A DNA stretch of 64,000 nt from Molossus alvarezi (taxonomy: Eukaryota; Chordata; Mammalia; Chiroptera; Molossidae), in assembly GCA_037176705.1 (NCBI GenBank), contig CM073886.1:126882001-126946000 (forward strand). Direction: 5' to 3'. Shown one piece after another: positions 1-10,169 of the stretch (positions are counted from its first letter, which is position 1; each line of letters begins with the position of its first letter). The notes beneath the pieces are model-generated. The model saw nothing but the letters and a program-made list of their open reading frames with translations, was not told where the DNA came from and searched no databases. The position numbers and the translations under genes are program-made.

Positions 1-208
1 GTGTGGCTCAGTGATGAGCGTGATCCACGCTCCAAGAGGTCGCCAGTTCCATTCCCTGTCAGGGCACGTGCCCAGGTTGCGGGCCCAATAGCCAGTGGGA
101 GGCGTGCAGGAGGCGGCCAACCGATGTTCTCTCTCATCGATGTTTCCATCACTCGCTCCCTCTCCCTTCTTCTCTCTCTAAAATCAATAAAGATCAAACA
201 TTAAAAAG
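1..208 (+). repeat. VES SINE, 5' end cut by window start
   Basis: The sequence begins within the tRNA-like head (GTGTGGCTCAGTGATGAGCG), continues through the GGGCACGTGCCCAGGTTGCGGGCC body and ends in a pyrimidine tract and AAATCAATAAAG tail. Its mirror copy is at 60866-61070. Confidence 0.9.
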
Positions 209-1068
209 AAAAACCACAGACAGACAGCAGCCTCGAGGACTCCACTTAGCCCGGAAATCGCTTCTGCTCTGCGGCCCTGGCGCTTCCCGCCCGAGTCCAT
301 CTCAGGGACCACGGGGCTCAGGCAGCTCAGCGCTGCTCTGTGGCCCCTCCTCCGCCTTCCGGGCCCATCCTCCACCTTCTCCCATCCTCCTCTCCAATTG
401 CACCCAGAAGCTCAGGGTTCCTCAGTGCCTGACCACCCCGCAGCAGCTGTCTTTACCCCTTCAGACTTGTGGCAATCGGATTGCCCAGCGCCTGCTGGCA
501 ACCGGGGGAGGTGACCCGCTCCAGGATCGCTGGGGTGGTTGGCGAAGGTCATGGACACATGCAGTCTGGACACGTGTCCTGGGAAACCAGCCATCCTGAG
601 CACCTGGAGAGGATGAGCTCTTCGGCTCCGGGACCGCACCTGGGGTGGGGTGTTCGCTGGCGATCCCTACTGGGTCTGGTTGACTTTTCCAACCTGCCCC
701 AGCTCTCCATGCCAAGGGGACTTGCTCCCTCTTCCAAGGCCATGGGGGAGCCTACAAGGACTCTCCCTGGAGAACAAAGCCTAGTCAGGTGTCAATCACC
801 TGCCTGGGGCTCAGCAAGCAGGACCCCTTTAGAATTCCCCTAAGGAGATGATTGCGAATACACGAATACACGTGGGGCCCCCAGAGTTTTCGAGAACTTA
901 TTGTGGGACCATCCACTTTCTAGTGATACAGAAATAGGGACCACAAACAAGGGTACCCTTAAAGGTCTAGCTTTTTTCATTCCAAAACCTGGAGTTACAG
1001 AACAACATTGCTTCATTTCATTAGCCTAATGGATATATTTCTTTGGGGATTTAAAATGATCCAGTAAG

Positions 1069-1275
1069 CACGGCCAGTGTGGCCCAGTGGTTGGGCATCG
1101 ACCCCTGCACCAAGAGGTTGCCATCCAGATTCCCGGTCAGGGCACATGCCCAGGCTGTGGGCCCAGTCCGCAGGGGGGCATGGAAGGGAGCCAATGGATG
1201 TTCTCTCTCATAGGTGTTTCTGTCTCTCCACCTTGTCACTTCCTCTCCCATTAAAAAAAAAAAAATCAATGAATA
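1069..1275 (+). repeat. VES SINE
   Basis: Full-length VES element with a head beginning CGGCCAGTGTGGCCCAGTGG and an A-rich tail. It interrupts the distal direct repeat and is mirrored at 59795-60012, so it predates the palindrome or was copied by conversion. Confidence 0.85.
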
Positions 1276-1317
1276 AAAAGCAAACAAACAAAAAAACAGA
1301 GTATCTTAAAAAAACAA

Positions 1318-1390
1318 AATTATACAGTAAAACCTCAATTACAACGAACTAATTTGGGTGAGGGGGTGTCTATTAAAGTGGAAAATATGT
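1318..1390 (+). other. Pogo/Tigger-like terminal motif (tentative)
   Basis: The block TACAGTAAAACCTCAATTAC AACG, with its counterpart TGAAACCTCGATACAACGGA at 7330-7350, resembles the terminal sequence of pogo/Tigger-type DNA transposons, which often read CAGT(A/G)AAACCTCG(A/T)TATAACG. Only one terminus is visible and no transposase is seen. Confidence 0.3.
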
Positions 1391-2124
1391 TATGTCATCA
1401 AAATAGGCTTTCTGAATGCAAGTGTTAAAAAAATTGGGAATTACTTTATCAGTTCTTACTTATGTAGACATGTAGTGTAATTAGAATTAAGTATGTATGA
1501 AAAGTTTAATTACACAGAACACTTTTCTGTGTACTGTGGTCATTTTAAATTCCTACTGAATGGGTCCAGGAGAACCTGCCTTCACCAGTCACCCCGACTA
1601 AACAAATGCACCCGCTGGAGCATGGCCTCCCTCAGGTCATGACACCCCACCCCAGGGCTCAAACCTGCTGCGGAGTCACTCCAGGACCATAGATCCAATC
1701 ACCGCTGGCGCCAGGCGCCGTGATCCCCTGAGAACCATTTGCAGAACACTGATCAGTGTGCAGGAGCAGTAACTCTGGAATTTAAATACATAGACTACAG
1801 TTGTAGGTATGTAATATTTATTTTTATTCATCAAACAATAGTGTTTTTTTCCAACATATGTACTATTCACTGAAATTTGTTAAAAATAACACTGAATGAA
1901 TAACAAAAAAAATAACCTGTTAACTTAGCTATAAGCAAATCTTGGTAAACGGTATTTTAAAATTAATGAGGTGCTAACTTTCACATATGCTATAGGGACT
2001 GGAAAATTCTCTGTTAAACTGAGATCAACAAAATCTACAAAATAACTTTACTGTATTATTGAAATTTGTTATTTTACACATTTGCTAGCCCTTAGTTTTG
2101 ACTGCAAGCATGCTAAACTTGTGG

Positions 2125-2160
2125 GCATACTGTGTGTGTGTGTTGGGGAGAGATGTTGCT

Positions 2161-2200
<40 letters not shown>
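2125..2200 (+). repeat. (TG)n microsatellite
   Basis: Two TG runs are separated by a short GGGGAGAGATGTTGCTTT spacer. The mirror is the (CA)n pair at 58604-58679, with different run lengths. Confidence 0.95.
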
Positions 2201-2371
2201 TTATGTAATAGACTGTCTCATTCGTCTTATGTTTCAAGAATATGTGCTTTGTCGACCATCAAATAGAACAGACTGCTGTAAACATAGCTTGGTATATATG
2301 AACCATATGATAAGCACAAACCAAAAATCAGCCAGAGATATACAAGAAATAAGGAGACAGGAATCCAAACA

Positions 2372-2515
2372 CCACACTACAGAAAATTATCAACATGTGC
2401 GACGGGGCTGGAGAAGGACAAGGGGCTGCCTGACCTGGGGGCACCTAAGGACCTGAGGCAGCCCCTTGTCCTTCTCCAGCCCCATCTCACATGTTGATGA
2501 TTTTCTGTAGTGTGG
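2372..2515. repeat. 144-bp near-perfect hairpin (left copy)
   Basis: Two 60-nt arms are complementary at 57 of 60 positions around a 24-nt loop centred near 2443. The 5' arm starts CCACACTACAGAAAAT and the 3' arm ends in its complement at 2515. The loop contains CCTGGGGGCACC, and the complementary GGTGCCCCCAGG lies just outside at 2514-2525, allowing an extended alternative pairing. There is no similarity to a SINE, LINE or known gene that I can see. The mirror copy at 58274-58417 has 59 of 60 arm matches. Confidence 0.95.
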
Positions 2516-4960
2516 TGCCCCCAGGTCATACTGCCATGGACTTGAGCAAACCTCCCCTCCCTGTGGTGGGCATGGGCATGGCCAGGTGTCTCTGGGCTAA
2601 TGACAAAGGAACTGTATTTCTGGGCCTGAATCAAGGTCAGAATTTAATCTGGGCAAATCTTGGAGTGTGAGAGGGTGAGACAGGAATCAGGTTAAAAATA
2701 AAGTCTTTCTCTTGAATAATTTTCCTTCTTAGTCTAATGAGCAGCTGCATTCGGTGTTTAGTTTCAGCATCCTCTCCACCCTCCAGCCTCAGCACCACCG
2801 CCATTCCCAGGCCCTGACCCATCAGACTGGACGCTTTGACCTCTGAGCTCCATCAGAGCCCCATGGGGACTGGAGAAACTCCTCTCTCCTGTCCCAGGGT
2901 TCCTGAGTGAAGAAAATTCACACATGCAAAAGAGATTCAAATGCCTTTATTAAAATCATTGATCTAGTCCTGGATGCCAAGACATGGAAGAAAGGAAAGT
3001 TGCCAAGTGTCAAGTTGAAGTGTGGACACAAATTTTTCTTCTTTATTGTTCTAGCTTCATCCAGAAATCATAATCAACATAAAACAAATATTCACAAAAT
3101 ATCCTGAAAACAAAAAACAAAACTTTAAATATTTACCTATGTTATTAAGGAACTCTAGATTTATTTTTCTAAGCTTGTTCAGAGAAAAAGATCATTGTAA
3201 GTTAGCACGTAAATGTGGGATTTGCTGGCATTGATGTATTTCTTTTTATTGTTTTTAGGAACAAAAATGGAATACACTTCAATAATGTACATTCGCCATA
3301 GAAAAATTTATTGGGAGACAGGAAATAACTTGCCACTTACACTTTGGTCTGAAACTCAGGTGTGACTCTCAGAACCTCAGAGCAAGGTGTCTCCCAAACA
3401 CAGACACAACCAGAAAGGAGAACACACAGATCCCTGGCTTCCACACAGCTGCCTTTGCAGAATCAAGAAGCTCCTGGCAAACATTAGAATGTGGGGTCGG
3501 TCAAAAGTGTTCGTGGGGAATGTGTGCGTGGAGGAATCTTCCTGAATGACTGTGGAAGGGCAGGTGCTGCCTGTGTCCTGAGAGGCAAGATGACAACACC
3601 CGGTTCAGGAGAAACCACAGGCCCCAGTGGAGTCTCCCTGGCTGAAGCCACCAGACTTCACATCTAACCAACTGCAGTCGGAGCCTCTTCCAGGAGTGCC
3701 TTGTTCCACCAGCCTGTGACTGCCCCAGATCAACTTCTAGTGAGGTGATCTGCCAGACAGGACCCTGTTGCCCTTCCCCCACAGAAAGGCTCCCCTGCCT
3801 GACCCCTGCCTTTTGTCCTTTGGCTATGAACTTCCTGGCCCCGCCCAGTTTGTGCCTACAACACCTTCCATTGTGTTCCCTCCTCTGAGCAGCTCTCTGT
3901 TGAGTAGATGAGATGCTGCCTGGTTCATGGAAAATTCAATAGATCCGGTCTTTACTTTTCCTTGGATGAATCTTTGTTCTCTAACAACTGAATGAATCGA
4001 TGTGTATACTTTTCTTTGGTGTCATTCTGCCTGTGGGTATATTCCCAGATCAATCCTCCCCCAGGGGACTGTTTCATGTGGTGAAGGTGGTAAGTGGTCA
4101 TCAGAGTGTCCACCTTGGGGCAGCAGACAGGTGAAGCCTGCAAGGCTCACCAGAGGTTCTTCTGCCAGCACCGGAAGCAACAGACGAGTGGACATCCAAA
4201 GTTATCTTAGAACTTTCCAATTCACTTTAAAATAGGAACTAGTGAGGTATAAACTTTGATCACTTTATCTGAATGTCAGATGTATGCACACAAAACAATG
4301 TCACATATTACAAGACTGAAACATAAACACACCTGAACCAAACTGTGCTCAAATGGAAGAACTGCAAGAGAAGAAAGGAGGGAGAGAGAGTGAATCTTTA
4401 ATAAGGGAATGTACCTGATTACAGGAAACAGAATAGAGCCTTTTGAAACAAACAAACAAGCAAACAAACAACACCTGAGACTTTGGCATTGACTGAATGT
4501 ATCTGCCCACTAGCTATGAAAGCCATGGCATATTTGAAGTCTTGCTTTGAGTCACAAATCCAGTGCAGAGAAAAATAAACATTACAATTGTCCCTAAGGT
4601 ATGGATTCTCCCTTCCCTGCTCTCCCCCAGTGACTCCTTTAGTCATTTCCCAGCTGAGAGGACCTGCAGCTCACTGAAGCCCCAGAGTTAAGGAGCTTGG
4701 TCATCTTGCCAGGATCTAAGCTGTCAGAGACTCACCTTTAAAACCGACATTCCTCTGGGCACGCAGAGAACACACCTGAGAAGTGCGTGTGCCTGGAGCT
4801 GTGTCCCACTAGCAGAGGCTTTCCAGGGAATAGAAACCGCCAGGGGGACCCTCCTTCTCCTCCCTGCCGCCTCGCAATGGATGCACCCAGGGAAACCCTG
4901 GCGTTCCCGGGCTTCTCCCACAGTGCTGGAATAGCCCCCTCCTCAAAAGAGGCAGGGTAG
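2516..4960. other. Unassigned single-copy-like tract, left arm
   Basis: About 2.4 kb without a supported gene, SINE or LINE. On the minus strand around 2900-3120 there are AATAAA-type signals (for example near 2945 and 3045) in an AT-rich stretch, so it may contain an old retroposed 3' UTR, but I cannot assign a parent gene. The tract is conserved at 55830-58270 with scattered substitutions. Confidence 0.5.
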
Positions 4961-5743
4961 CAATTTGCAATGCAAATGAGAGTCAGTCTCCGGTGAGTGG
5001 GCTCTCCCTTCCCAGGGCGGATGGCAGAGAGACAAGAAAAAGGTCCTGAAGCCACCGGACAGAATCCTTCGCCTCTTCTCCACCTGCTCAGGAGGCTGCA
5101 TCCATGGAATCGCATCCACTCACCGTGGAATACGTGCCTCGGGTGGGACGGTCCAGAGCCCACCATGCCCCCGGGCCTGGAGCAGCACCGAGAACCGGCC
5201 TGGGCCTGGGCCATGGACAACTTCCCTGCGCTGTGCCGCCCCAGCTGCGTACCTGGCCGCCTGCGCGGGGAACCGAGCTGCGGTGCGCGCGGGCCGCTGC
5301 GCCCTGCTTGTCCCTGGGCCGCCGGGGATCCCGGAGCTGACAGCGGCCAGCAGCGCGGCCCAGACCCGCGCGTCCACGACCGTGGGCACTTGCAGGAGAG
5401 GCCGATGTGACAGACCGCAACGCCCAGCAGTTCCTGAAGCAGCCAGGAGATGCCAGCACCGGCTGTGATGGGGAGACAGACTCTCCCGGCGCCTCGCTGA
5501 GTCCAAGCCGCCCCCGCAAAGGGCTGAAAACCCAGGCTTAACCCTCCAGGAGCCCGGACAGAAGGCCGCCCGCCCTGCTCCACGGGCCCCGCACGTCCCA
5601 GGACGAGTCCCGAGACTGCCCCGCAGAGCAGCCGGCCTGCCCCTGCCTCTCCCCACCGACTCACAGACTCTTCCAGGACAAACTCCTCTCTGAATGGAGT
5701 CAATAAAGTGCCGAGTTCCTTGGCTTTTGCATACAGGTACCAT
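4738..5743 (-). CDS. Unrecognised GC-rich ORF locus, left copy (321- and 207-codon overlapping ORFs)
   Basis: Two overlapping open frames run on the minus strand: 321 codons (5703 to 4738) and 207 codons (5743 to 5120). Both have exactly the same length in the mirror copy at 55046-56051 despite amino-acid differences and no frame-breaking indel. The products are rich in Gly, Ala, Arg and Pro, with no domain, signal peptide or membrane segment I recognise. A splice-donor-like GGTGAGTGG lies where the 207-codon frame ends. On the other strand an AATAAA at 5702-5707 follows an open frame at 4997-5410, so the transcribed strand is uncertain. High GC makes chance ORFs likely. Coding status is unproven and no function is proposed. 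Confidence 0.3.
4963..4977. promoter_or_regulatory. POU/octamer palindrome (PORE-like), left
   Basis: ATTTGCAATGCAAAT is a perfect 15-bp palindrome about its central base and contains a full octamer ATGCAAAT. It differs by one base from the palindromic Oct recognition element ATTTGAAATGCAAAT. It lies about 20 bp upstream of the plus-strand open frame at 4997. It is conserved at 55813-55827. Regulatory use is inferred. Confidence 0.45.
5702..5707 (+). terminator. AATAAA polyadenylation signal candidate
   Basis: Canonical hexamer just downstream of a GC-rich open region on the plus strand. It is preserved as TTTATT at 55082-55087. It suggests that a transcript, if any, may run left to right here and right to left in the mirror copy. 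Confidence 0.35.
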
Positions 5744-5744
5744 T

Positions 5745-6200
5745 GTCTCTGTTCTCTTCTTGCATCTGTACCTTCATTGCACCATTAAACCCTTTCCCCC
5801 TCCTCCCCGAGCTCCTGATTCTCACCAGGGGCAGCGGGACTGCAAGATGCAGAGGTGGCCCTGGGGCGGGGAGGGGAGAGAAGCCCTGGGTGTTATGGGG
5901 GAGGGGAGGGACCTTCAGGGTCACACACCGGGAGGTGAGTTGTCTGAATGTGCCCGGAGCACCCCCGGGCAGGGTACAGAGACCCGCTGTCCGCGACCCC
6001 CAAAGAATCAGAGTTGCCTCCGGGAGAGGCGGTCGCCTCTGCAGCCTCCTTTGGCCCCATCACCTCCCTCCAGGACCAGCGACTGGTGTCTGAGACCTTG
6101 AGGCCCTTTGGAGCGACCTCCTGTTCAGACAGCCGCCACCTCTCGTCCTGGGGCAGTAGATCCCAAGCGCTGTGGGTCAGAACAGGCTGGCCACCACGGA
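5745..6200. other. Unassigned GC-rich tract, left arm
   Basis: Conserved in the mirror at 54600-55045. Several short open frames on both strands keep the same length in the two arms, but none resembles a known protein. No repeat is recognised. Confidence 0.4.
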
Positions 6201-7800
6201 CCCCTGAGATGTCCACTGAGTCCCCTCACGGCACCATCCTCCCTGAGCCAACGACCTTCCGGTCACATTTCTGCATTTGCTCCTTGATGATATAGGCAGA
6301 GGTGTCCTTAGATTCTTAGATAATTTTCCTTCTGCGACAAAACAAAGGTGCCCCAAACACTGCCAGTCCCTTCTTCCTCCCTTCCTTCCTGCTCTGTCCG
6401 TGGGGGAGGCCCAGGCAGGGGTGGGCGTGGGCGGTGCTGCTTCCAGCGGGGACCCGGGGTCCCTTGGCCTTGCTGGGCTCCAGCGGGGCATTGGGGACCC
6501 CTGCACTCACAGTGGTGGCCAGCTTGGCTTTACACCTCACTTGCCCACACGCGATGGGCCTCCACGAAACACAACAGACAGGCAGCAGCCCCAGGACTCC
6601 ACTGAGCCGGGGAACCGCTCCTGCTCCGTGGCCCTCCCTGGCCCTTCCGGTCCCTGGACCATCTCAGGGTCCCTTGGGGCGCAGGCATCTGAACGCTGCT
6701 CTTTGGCGCCTCCTCCGCCTTCTCCCGGCCTCCTCTCCAATCGCACCCAGAAGGGCAGGGTCCCTCAGGGGCTGACCACCCCGCAGCAGCTGTCCTTACC
6801 CCTCCGACTCTCCGCTAGCCCTTCGCCCAGCGCCTGCTCCTAACCCGTGGAGGTGGCCCGCTGCAGGGTCCCTGGGGTGGTAGGGAAGGTGGCGGAGACC
6901 TTCGTGCCTGGAGAGGATGCGCTCTGCGGCCCTGGGACCCCAAAGGGGTGGGGTGTTCGCTGGTGACTTTTCCAACCTGCCCCAGGCCTCCATGCCAAGG
7001 GGACTTGAGCTCCCTCATGCAAGGCCATCGGGGAGCCTACAGGGAGCTCTCCCTGGACAACGAAGCCCAGCCAGGTGTCAATCACGGGGCAGGCACAGCA
7101 AGCAGGACCGCCTTAGAATTCCCCCAGGAGTGAATGCGAATACACGTGGGCCCAGTGTTTCTGAGAAGCTCTTGCGGGACCATCCGTTTCTAGTGATAGA
7201 GAACTGGGGAAAGCAGGCAGGGTCCCCTTAGGGACCGAGCTTCTGTCATCCCACATCCTGTAGTCATAGAACAACGTCCTCTCATTTCATTAGCCCAACG
7301 ATGCATTTCTTTTGGGATTAAAATGCAATGAAACCTCGATACAACGGAGTGATTGGGCCGAGGGGTTGTCTGTTAAAACCAAATGTACGCCCCAGCCGGT
7401 ATGTATAAAAAGCTTAATTTCACAGAAAAGTTTTCTGTGTGTATTACACTCATTTTTAATTTATACTGAATGGGTCTAGGAAGGACCTTCCTTCACCAGT
7501 CCCCACCAGTGACCAAATGCGCCCGCTGGGGCGTGGCCTCGCCAGGAGTCAGAACACCCCGCCCCAGGGCCTCAACCTGCTTGGGAAGGTCACTCCAGGA
7601 CAGCAGATCCAATCACCGCTGGCGCCAAGCAGTGTGATCAATTTGCAGAACATTAAACATTGTGTAGAAGCATGTGGTGACTCTTGGATTTAGATAGTAT
7701 ACTATAGTTTTAGATACATAACATTTTTTTTGTTGGCGAAATTACTAGTGCTTTTTCAACATATGTCCTATTACCTAAAATTTGTTAAAAATAACCCTGA
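6200..7800 (+). repeat. Proximal copy of ~2-kb direct repeat, left arm
   Basis: Direct-orientation relative of 1-1890. The outer part (6200-6560) has no partner inside the window on the left because the distal copy is cut off, but it matches 61071-61455 in inverted orientation. This left-arm copy has lost about 0.4 kb near 7400, including a SINE (see findings). The strand in which the unit functions, if any, is unknown. Confidence 0.8.
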
Positions 7801-7802
7801 AT

Positions 7803-8008
7803 GGCTTGGCAGTTGTGTCTCAGTGGTTGAGCCTCCACAATGCACCAAGAGGTTGCTGGTTCAATTCCTGGTCAGGGCACATGCCCAGGTTGTGGGCCCG
7901 ATCCCCAGTGTGGGGCATGCAGGTGTTCTGATGTTCGCTCTAATCGATATTTCTATCCCTGTCTCTCCCTCTCCCTTCCTCTCTCTAAAATCAATAAAGA
8001 AAAAAAAG
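7803..8008 (+). repeat. VES SINE
   Basis: Head GGCTTGGCAGTTGTGTCTCAG and tail AAAATCAATAAAGAAAAAAA. It lies at the end of the proximal direct repeat. Mirror: 52383-52583. Confidence 0.9.
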
Positions 8009-8179
8009 TGTTTAAAACATAAAATAAAATAAAATACCCTTTCACCCAGGTTAAGGGCACCCTTGTGGACAGATGGCACCCTGGTCACTGCCCTCAATGG
8101 GGCTGGGACACAGGTGCCCACACTGCAGTACTGAGACCTCTTTACCAGGTCCTGCTGATCTGGTGGGTTCCTATTTTCT

Positions 8180-8350
8180 GCTGTACCCTTTCTTCTGCTC
8201 CCAGATGTCCAGACATCTGAGACCCGGATCTCCCCGACATGCCCACTCCCCCACTCCCTACCCCAGTGAGAAGCAGGAGCCTGCCACCTACGCCCAGCTG
8301 GTCTGTGGGGAAGTCACCCTCCTACACTTCCTCTTCTTCGGGCCATGAAG
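8180..8350 (+). other. ITIM-like coding remnant (tentative)
   Basis: In an open frame running to 8346 the sequence encodes Glu-Pro-Ala-Thr-Tyr-Ala-Gln-Leu, similar to the TYAQL immunoreceptor tyrosine motif of LILR/KIR-type receptors. It is preceded by a short hydrophobic stretch. The rest of the frame does not match such a receptor convincingly and no neighbouring immunoglobulin exon is seen. The motif is preserved at 52070-52140. It could be chance. Confidence 0.15.
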
Positions 8351-8567
8351 ACGAAGCAGAGCCTGGGGACCAGCTGTAAACAGGAAGTGGGTGAACACAG
8401 ATGAATGTGTGCTAGTTGGAAACCAGGAGTCAGACCAGGGAAAACAAGCTTGATGAGAAACCACCAAGCCATTACTTTCAGACACCTCAGGGGCTGGCTG
8501 CCTGCTGGTGTGGAATCCAGAAGATCACTGAGTGGACTTTTGTCACCTGCCCCCAGCCTCGGGGAGC

Positions 8568-8768
8568 TCAGGGGCCTCCTCCACTGGGGAGCTCTGGAGA
8601 TATCCCGCCCCCCCCACAACTCACAACCCAGAGGTCAGGGGCCTCCTCCACTGGGGAGCTCTGGAGATATCCCGCCCCCCCCATAACTCACACCCCAGAG
8701 GTCAGGGGCCTCCTCCACTGGGGAGCTCTGGAGATATCCTCCCCCCACATTACTCATACCCCAGAGCA
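8568..8768 (+). repeat. 67-bp tandem repeat, three copies
   Basis: Units begin GGGGCCTCCTCCACTGGGGA at 8571, 8638 and 8705, giving a period of 67. Each ends in a C-run and an ACTCACACCCCAGAGGT-like stretch. The right arm has one copy only (about 51775-51840), which accounts for part of the arm-length difference. Confidence 0.95.
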
Positions 8769-8769
8769 G

Positions 8770-9410
8770 ATGTGCCCACCTGGCATGTGATTTCAGAGGA
8801 ATCAGAACACCTCCCAGCCTGAAAGCCCACCAGCTAGAGCCTCCTCTGGGCTCTTCATCTCCCTTTCCAGAGCCCGTGGTGAAAGGGGAGAGGGCACAGG
8901 CTACCCTACAGGGGCCCTCAGGGCAGGGCAGAGTGGCCTAGGGTGTGCTGGGCCAGGCAGGCAGGACCATCGGGCCCTCGGGGCCTTGCTCAGGTGGACA
9001 GCAAACGGAAGAGGTCCTCAGACTGCAATCACACGTGCTGACATTCCACATGGACACAGTGAGGGAGCAGGACAGCCCTTGAGCAGCCCATGGTCTGAGG
9101 GCTTCCTTGCTCACAGCACAGAGGGAAAGAGAGCGCAGCGGCCTGGTGGTGGCTTCTCCCTCACACTGCTTCTTCCTCAGGGCTGGCTGAGGCTCCAGGC
9201 GGGGGCCTGTGGGAGAGGGCACAGGAGACCCCTGGGAAGTATAGGTGCCGGAAACGCGCCTCCCAGGTCAGCTGGGAGGGTCCTAACCTCAAACAGTCTA
9301 TGAGAGGCCCCACTGCATGCCAGATCAGCTCAGAATGTGTGTGTTTACCTTTTAGCTAAGACAGCAAGGTCATGACAAATAGCCTTGGGAAGGTAATGCT
9401 TCATCAGCAA
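8770..9410. other. Unassigned tract, left arm
   Basis: Gene-free as far as I can see, and conserved at 51095-51740. On the opposite strand of the mirror copy a pyrimidine-rich CCCTCTCCCACAG (51288-51300) resembles a splice acceptor before a 94-codon open frame (51285-51569; mirror 8938-9222). This is weak evidence for an exon. Confidence 0.35.
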
Positions 9411-9414
9411 AACT

Positions 9415-9610
9415 GGTTTGCATATTGCCTCTGCCTTTTCCTAGCTGGGCAACTGGGCAACTGGAACTCTCTGAGCAAACTTTTCTCATGAGCAAATGGG
9501 TAATTCCAGCTGACTAGTTGGGCGGTGAGGACGAAATCAAGTCAGATAACCTACCCAAGGCTGCGACTAAAATGCCTGGGACTTTAACAGACCTTCAGCA
9601 AATGGTAGCT
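9415..9610 (+). repeat. MIR SINE remnant
   Basis: Reads through the usual MIR order: CCTCTGCC-CTAGCTGGGCAACTGGG, then AACTCTCTGAGCAAAC, then ATGAGCAAATGGG, then a CTTCAGCAAATGGTAGCT-like end. The mirror is at about 50897-51092. Confidence 0.65.
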
Positions 9611-9614
9611 TTTA

Positions 9615-10165
9615 CTGTTCTTTGGGACAGACTTTAGAAAATGTCGTACTGGGGGAATTGTATAGACAGACGCAGGAAGGCTCAGATATACGTCAGCCCC
9701 TCACTGCTCTGAAGAAGACAGGTGACAAGGTCAGGGGTCCTGGGAAGGGTGGGAAAGAGGGTCTTGTGAGCACAGGCACCTGAGATTCCAAATGGAAGGA
9801 TCTGCCCCCCGTGGTGAGAAGGAGAAGCCATTTGGGTGGAGTCCAGAGCCCAATCCTTTCCTTCCTTCCCTGACATTGGAAACACCCAGGTGAAGGGCAC
9901 AGGCCCCTGGCCCCCAGGTCAAGGCCAGTTGCTTTGAAGAGGGCGAGGAGGACGTGAGGAGGGAGTGCACTGGAGAGACAGGTCTGCAGCGAGCTCAGAG
10001 CGTGGCCTCCAGCACAGCAAAGGGGAGCAGCTGTCCCTCCACCAGCTGGAGCCCGAAGGGCCATGATCCCTGGAGACATGGTCAGGCTCTCCCCACCAGC
10101 CTCATGCAACATCATTACTCTCTGCATGCAAGGAAGCCTGTTCACCTTTCTGCCCCGCTCACCTT
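9615..10165. other. Unassigned tract next to solo LTR, left arm
   Basis: No repeat or gene recognised. Open frames on the minus strand (150 codons at 9693-10145) and in the mirror (194 codons at 50252-50836) differ in length and include LTR sequence, so they are not supported as genes. Confidence 0.4.
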
Positions 10166-10169
10166 CACC

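Larger units (their letters stand above)
1..1890 (+). repeat. Distal copy of ~2-kb direct repeat, left arm
   Basis: From about 210 to 1890 this is similar in the same orientation to 6560-7800. Shared landmarks include an ACAGACAGGCAGCAGCC-like start, an ATACACGTGGGCCC block, the TAAAACCTC(G/A)AT(T)ACAACG block, a GAATGGGTC(C/T)AGGA block and a CTGGCGCCA block. A VES SINE (1069-1275) interrupts this copy only. The two copies are clearly more diverged from each other than the palindrome arms are, so the tandem duplication is older. No supported coding gene is seen. Confidence 0.8.
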
